Shown: positions 1 through 5,053 of the stretch, in pieces
How the letters are laid out: each line of letters starts with the position of its first letter
Position numbering within the stretch: the first letter of the stretch is position 1
Assembly (NCBI GenBank): GCA_937875615.1
Contig: CALNBU010000440.1
Coordinates: forward strand, 1 to 5,053
Reading direction: 5' to 3'
DNA length: 5,053 bases
From: an uncultured Archangium sp.
Lineage (GTDB): Bacteria; Myxococcota; Myxococcia; Myxococcales; Myxococcaceae
The notes under the pieces: model-generated
What the model was told of the DNA's origin: nothing
The model's input: the letters and a program-made list of their open reading frames with translations, nothing else
Databases searched by the model: none
Program-made: the position numbers and the translations under genes

Positions 1-111
1 GTTGCCGAACGAGGCGAAGGTGCTGTCACGCAGCAGGTCGGCCACGGAGATGTCACCGCTGGCATCGATCTGGGCGCGATCGATCACGATGACCGGCGAG
101 GCGCCTTCGTC
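1..111 (-). CDS. TonB-dependent receptor, plug-domain fragment (both ends missing)
   Basis: The minus strand reads EGASPVIVIDRAQIDASGD followed by ISVADLLRDSTFASFGN and runs off the left edge. SPV-(T/I)-VI-D/R-x-x-I-x-ASG-x-x-x-x-x-(D/E)-(L/V)-L is the start of the plug domain of TonB-dependent outer-membrane receptors, which import ligands with energy from TonB. The ending STFASFGN resembles the receptor subset with an N/SFG segment after the first plug helix. Only about 36 residues are visible; the rest of the plug and the barrel would lie left of the window. The frame stays open upstream, with ATGs at 162-160 and 258-256. However, that stretch is antisense to a recognisable Fe-S protein and encodes no convincing signal peptide, so I treat similarity as ending near 106-111. 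The receptor therefore looks 5'-truncated. The family call is fairly secure; whether it is a working gene is doubtful. Confidence 0.6.
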
Positions 112-112
112 C

Positions 113-325
113 CGGAGCGAGGGCGGCTGCTCGGGGGGCGGCGGGCTGCTGCCGCGCACCATGCCGGAGGTCGCGGTGGAGGTGGCCCGACGACAGGCGG
201 CGGAGGTGGCGCCGCCCGGCGCCGCGGTGGTGACCGCCTGCCCCACCAGCAAGCGCATGTTCGAGCGCGCGGGTCGGCCCGCGCACGATCTCCTCTCACT
301 CCTTCGCCGCTGGCTGGAGAACTGA
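113..325 (+). CDS. (Fe-S)-binding protein, CCG (cysteine-rich) domain, C-terminal fragment
   Basis: The frame is open from base 2 to the TGA at 323-325, but it looks like a protein only from about 113-128 onward. From there it reads GGCSGGGGLLPRTMPEVAVE, then an Ala/Arg-rich helix, then VVTACPTSKRMFE. This matches the last half of the CCG domain of HdrD/GlcF/LutA-type Fe-S proteins, which carry electrons for flavin oxidases and dehydrogenases. The canonical CCG and CxxC motifs appear as C-S-G and C-P-T-S, so two expected cysteines are serines. The first CCG repeat and the ferredoxin part are absent. Left of about 113 the same DNA is better explained by an antisense TonB receptor, so the gene is 5'-truncated here. 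Its stop lies 4 bases before the lipid-kinase ATG, which implies co-transcription in the intact locus. The fold assignment is moderate; the precise family member cannot be named. Confidence 0.55.
   Translation, partial: RSEGGCSGGGGLLPRTMPEVAVEVARRQAAEVAPPGAAVVTACPTSKRMFERAGRPAHDLLSLLRRWLEN
316..320 (+). promoter_or_regulatory. Ribosome binding site for the lipid kinase
   Basis: GGAGA ends 9 bases before the ATG at 330 and lies inside the last codons of the Fe-S gene. With a gap of only 4 bases between that gene's stop and this ATG, it supports the chosen start and translational coupling of the pair. Confidence 0.55.
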
Positions 326-329
326 CGAC

Positions 330-1247
330 ATGAAGACCTTCTTCGTGGTGAACCCGAAGAGCGCCAACGGCGCCACCGGCCGACGCTGGGGTGAGCTGGC
401 CGCGACCATCGCGCGGACGCTGTCGGACTTCGGCGTGGAGTTCACCCGCGGCGAGCTGGACGCGGTGCACATCACCCGGCGCGCCCTCAAGAGCGGCTAC
501 GAGTGCATCGTGGCGGTGGGCGGCGACGGCACCATCAACGAGGTCACCAACGGCTTCTTCGAAGATGGCCGCGCCATCAACAGCCAGGCGGCGCTGGGCG
601 TATTGCCGCGCGGCACCGGCGGCGACTTCCGCAAGACCTTCGACTGGGATCTCGACTCCGAGGCCGCCATCCGCCGGCTCGACACGCCGGACACGCGGCC
701 CTTCGACGTGGGGCTGCTCGAGTACACCGGGCACGACGGCGCCCCGCGGCAGCGCTACTTCGCCAACATCTGCAGCTTCGGGGTCTCGGGGCTGGTGGAC
801 CTCGAGGTCAACCGCGCCTCGAAGGCCTTCGGCGGCACGGTGTCGTTTCTGGTGGGCTCGCTGCGGGCGCTCTCGAAGTACCGCGACGCGCAGGTCCGGG
901 TGTCCTTCGACGGCGGGGCGCCGGAGCCGCTGCGGATCACCACCCTGGCGGTGTGCAACGGGCGCTTCTTCGGCGGGGGCATGAAGGTGGCGCCGGAGGC
1001 CGACGTGAGCGACGGCCTCTTCGACGTCACGGTGTGGAGCGGCTACGGCCTGACGGACTTCGTGGTGCGCAGCCGGGGGGTGTACTCCGGCGGCCACGTC
1101 GCCTGGCCGGGTACGCGCACCCTGCGGGCCACCACGGTGCGGGCGGAGAGCGACGAGGAGGTGCTCATCGATTGCGACGGCGAGCAGCCGGGGCGGCTCC
1201 CCTGCACGTTGACCATGTTGCCGGGCGCCATCCGGCTCAAGGTGTGA
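330..1247 (+). CDS. Diacylglycerol kinase family lipid kinase (YegS/BmrU/DgkB-like)
   Basis: This 305-residue protein has the length and motifs of bacterial diacylglycerol/YegS-like lipid kinases, which transfer the ATP gamma-phosphate to a lipid hydroxyl at the inner membrane face. Visible motifs are FFVVNPKSANG (4-14, first strand and nucleotide loop), VAVGGDGTINEV (61-72, the GGDGT signature), GVLPRGTGGDF (90-100), FGGGMKVAPEADVSDGLFDV (214-233, the second-domain signature with its Asp) and IDCDGEQPG (280-288, the DGE motif). GTGGD replaces the commoner GTGND. No transmembrane segment or signal peptide is seen, which fits a peripheral enzyme. The start is set by the first ATG, an upstream GGAGA and the 4-base gap to the preceding stop. 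The substrate could be diacylglycerol, phosphatidylglycerol, undecaprenol or a sphingoid base; sequence alone does not decide. It converges on the protein kinase, with 40 bases between the stops. Confidence 0.9.
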   Translation: MKTFFVVNPKSANGATGRRWGELAATIARTLSDFGVEFTRGELDAVHITRRALKSGYECIVAVGGDGTINEVTNGFFEDGRAINSQAALGVLPRGTGGDFRKTFDWDLDSEAAIRRLDTPDTRPFDVGLLEYTGHDGAPRQRYFANICSFGVSGLVDLEVNRASKAFGGTVSFLVGSLRALSKYRDAQVRVSFDGGAPEPLRITTLAVCNGRFFGGGMKVAPEADVSDGLFDVTVWSGYGLTDFVVRSRGVYSGGHVAWPGTRTLRATTVRAESDEEVLIDCDGEQPGRLPCTLTMLPGAIRLKV

Positions 1248-1287
1248 GGGGTCCGTGGTCGGCGGCGCAGGTGGCCGTCGGCGCGCG

Positions 1288-2475
<1,188 letters not shown>

Positions 2476-2484
2476 GGAACGCAT

Positions 2485-2634
2485 CGTAGGCCCGGCGCCG
2501 GGCACCTGCTGTTGAGAAACATGTGCGGCGCCAGGCCACCCTGACAGACGTCGGAGGATCGCCTGCGCTCCGCGGCGCCTTCTGGTTGGCGAGGAACGCC
2601 CTTCGCCCGGAGAAGTGACGATGTACGCTGCTTC
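2485..2634. promoter_or_regulatory. Divergent intergenic region between kinase and membrane-protein/SET genes
   Basis: These 150 bases separate the minus-strand kinase from the plus-strand membrane-protein/SET pair and must hold, or lie next to, promoters for both. I see no convincing sigma-70 -35/-10 pair and no clear sigma-54 GG-N10-GC site. What can be seen is a 14-bp palindrome next to the kinase start, two further GGCGCC hexamers (2527-2532 and 2574-2579), and a GGAGAAG ribosome site at 2609-2615 followed by an ATG at 2621. Confidence 0.5.
2490..2503. repeat. 14-bp perfect palindrome just upstream of the kinase start
   Basis: GCCCGGCGCCGGGC is its own reverse complement. Seen from the kinase it ends 5 bases before the ATG at 2484, about where a Shine-Dalgarno would normally sit. 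It could be an operator half-site pair or a short hairpin limiting translation. In DNA this GC-rich, a palindrome of this length is expected about once in a window of this size by chance, so only its position makes it notable. Confidence 0.35.
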
Positions 2635-2671
2635 GTGGTGGTCTCTCCGGCTCTCCTCGTTCTCGCGTTGA
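2621..2671 (+). CDS. Possible 16-codon leader ORF
   Basis: The ATG at 2621 has the best ribosome site in this area: GGAGAAG at 2609-2615, 5 bases before the ATG. It encodes MYAASWWSLRLSSFSR and stops at TGA 2669-2671, overlapping the GTG start of the next gene (2635) in another frame. It could be a leader peptide that couples or regulates translation of the membrane protein. Alternatively, it is the true start of that protein, separated from the body by an indel; joining the frames would give a signal-peptide-like N-terminus. A chance ORF is also possible. Confidence 0.25.
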   Translation: MYAASWWSLRLSSFSR

Positions 2672-3090
2672 CGTTGCAGGGCGCCGACGCCCCCCACGCC
2701 GACGCGCAGCGCGCGGGCCGGGTGCGCGACGGGTTGCTCATCGGCGCGGCGGGGCTGCTGGTGACCGGCGGCTACACCGCGGGGGCCTTCCTCGCGCAGG
2801 ACCAGCCGGCGGGGCACGCGCTGGCCGTCGTCGGCGGCAGCGTGGCGCTCGGCGCGGTCGGGGCCAGCGTGGCGATGCTGCTGCTCTCCTGGCGCGACAA
2901 CCCGTGGGGCCTGGTTCCGTGGGCGCTGGTGACGGTGGGCGCGGGGCTCGCCGGCGCCGTGCTCGGCGGCGTGTTGGCGCACGTCGGCGCTGAAAATTCT
3001 GGCGCAACCCGCACCGCGACACACGGGGTGGTGGTAGGGCTGTGCCTCACAGAAACGGTGCTCATCGAGCTCTCCCGGCTCGTGCGTTGA
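2635..3090 (+). CDS. Small hydrophobic membrane protein of unknown function
   Basis: I do not recognise the family. The 151-residue product begins with a hydrophobic stretch (about 3-15, SPALLVLALTL) followed by QGADAPHADA, resembling a signal peptide but without the usual basic N-terminus. Three or four Gly/Ala-rich membrane segments follow: about 33-53, 62-86, 92-117 and 130-149. Short charged loops (QRAGRVRD at 25-32, SWRDNPW at 85-91) suggest an inner-membrane protein. The start is uncertain. GTG 2635 is the first start codon in the frame, with GTG 2638 next, but neither has a ribosome site at normal distance; the good one at 2609-2615 fits the out-of-frame ATG at 2621. The stop is 6 bases before the SET gene ATG, so the two are probably one transcript. 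Strong codon bias and a SET gene in tandem argue that it is a real gene. Confidence 0.6.
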   Translation: MVVSPALLVLALTLQGADAPHADAQRAGRVRDGLLIGAAGLLVTGGYTAGAFLAQDQPAGHALAVVGGSVALGAVGASVAMLLLSWRDNPWGLVPWALVTVGAGLAGAVLGGVLAHVGAENSGATRTATHGVVVGLCLTETVLIELSRLVR

Positions 3091-3497
3091 AACATCATGG
3101 CTCGCATTCCAGGTCTTCAGGTCATCCGCTCTCCGGTGGCAGGTTACGGCGTCATCAGCACCCGCTTTCGCAAGCAGGGCTCGGTCATCTGTGACGTGGA
3201 GGGCGTGCTGTGGCGCGCGGAAGAGAAGCGGGTCGACACGCACTCGCTCATCCTCGAGCCCGGCATCTTCTTCGACATGGTGGACCAGACGCGCTGGGTG
3301 AACCACTCGTGCGAGCCCAACGTGGTGGTGGAGGCCGGCATCACCCGCCGGGGCAACGGGTGGGCCCAGCTCCAGGCGCTGCGGGACATCGAGCCGGGTG
3401 AGGAGCTGTTCTTCGACTACGCGCTGCCGGAGGAGCTCAAGGAGCGCTGCTTCTGCGGCGCGAAGCAGTGCCGGGGGTGGATCGTCGAGCGGCCCGC

Positions 3498-4978
<1,481 letters not shown>

Positions 4979-4982
<4 letters not shown>

Positions 4983-5053
4983 GGCGACAGCATGGCCTCC
5001 GCGGCGGCGAGGCCCTGCGCGTCTCCCCCGTCGTGCAGGACCTGCACGCGATC
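4979..5053 (-). CDS. C-terminal end of an upstream gene in the oxidoreductase operon (partial)
   Basis: The minus strand reads 24 codons, DRVQVLHDGGDAQGLAAAEA then MLSP, ending in TGA at 4981-4979. That stop shares bases with the next gene's ATG (ATGA overlap), which strongly suggests one operon with coupled translation. The fragment also contains the GGAGG (5000-4996) that serves the next gene. The tail is too short to identify. A partner subunit of the amine/amino-acid oxidoreductase, such as a second flavoprotein, would fit the context, but this is inference only. Confidence 0.6.

Noticed and set aside
124..258. N-terminal extension of the TonB receptor to ATG 258
   Set aside because: The open frame includes a Pro-rich stretch that could pass for a linker, but this DNA is much better explained by the Fe-S protein on the other strand, and no convincing signal peptide is present.
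84..1097. 337-codon minus-strand ORF across the lipid kinase
   Set aside because: It is antisense to the GGDGT lipid kinase, low in complexity and without recognisable motifs.
1248..1287. Bidirectional terminator between the convergent lipid kinase and protein kinase
   Set aside because: The 40 bases are GC-rich, but I find no stable inverted repeat followed by a T tract on either strand.
2984..3002. Small AT-richer patch (GAAAATTCT) within the membrane-protein gene as an internal promoter
   Set aside because: It contains no recognisable -35/-10 pair, lies inside coding sequence and is too short to call.

Overview
The window is very GC-rich DNA with strong G/C bias at third codon positions. 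It carries a PknB-type Ser/Thr kinase with a C-terminal membrane anchor, a bacterial SET-domain methyltransferase and closely packed short operons. Together these suggest a myxobacterium (Myxococcota) or a close relative. This is inferred from style and gene content; there is no rRNA or other marker gene here.

Layout from left to right. (1) Bases 1 to about 111, minus strand: part of a TonB-dependent receptor plug domain, running off the left edge. It stops abruptly at about 106-127. There the plus strand becomes the C-terminal end of a CCG-type Fe-S protein, which also lacks its 5' part. Two 5'-truncated genes meet head to head, so this is either a real rearrangement or an assembly chimera. 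(2) Bases 330-1247, plus: a diacylglycerol kinase/YegS-type lipid kinase, 4 bases after the Fe-S gene. (3) Bases 1288-2475 (or 2484), minus: a tail-anchored Ser/Thr protein kinase, convergent with the lipid kinase. (4) Bases 2485-2634: a divergent promoter region with a 14-bp perfect palindrome just before the kinase start. (5) Bases 2635-3090, plus: a small hydrophobic membrane protein of unknown function, preceded by a short leader-like ORF with a better ribosome site. (6) Bases 3097-3549, plus: a SET-domain protein-lysine methyltransferase, probably in one operon with (5). (7) Bases 3498-4982, minus: an FAD-dependent D-amino-acid/sarcosine-oxidase-like enzyme with an N-terminal BFD-like [2Fe-2S] domain. 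Its 3' end overlaps the SET gene antisense by 52 bases. (8) Bases 4979-5053, minus: the last 24 codons of an upstream gene, coupled to (7) by an ATGA overlap.

The central part is rich in regulation: a membrane kinase and a SET methyltransferase operon are transcribed away from a shared 150-base spacer. The right part is a catabolic oxidoreductase operon. I see no tRNA, rRNA, CRISPR array, insertion sequence or convincing rho-independent terminator. No clearly new multi-gene system is evident. The points most worth a second look are the left-end gene junction, the membrane protein/SET pair with its leader ORF, and the unusual domain order of the oxidoreductase.
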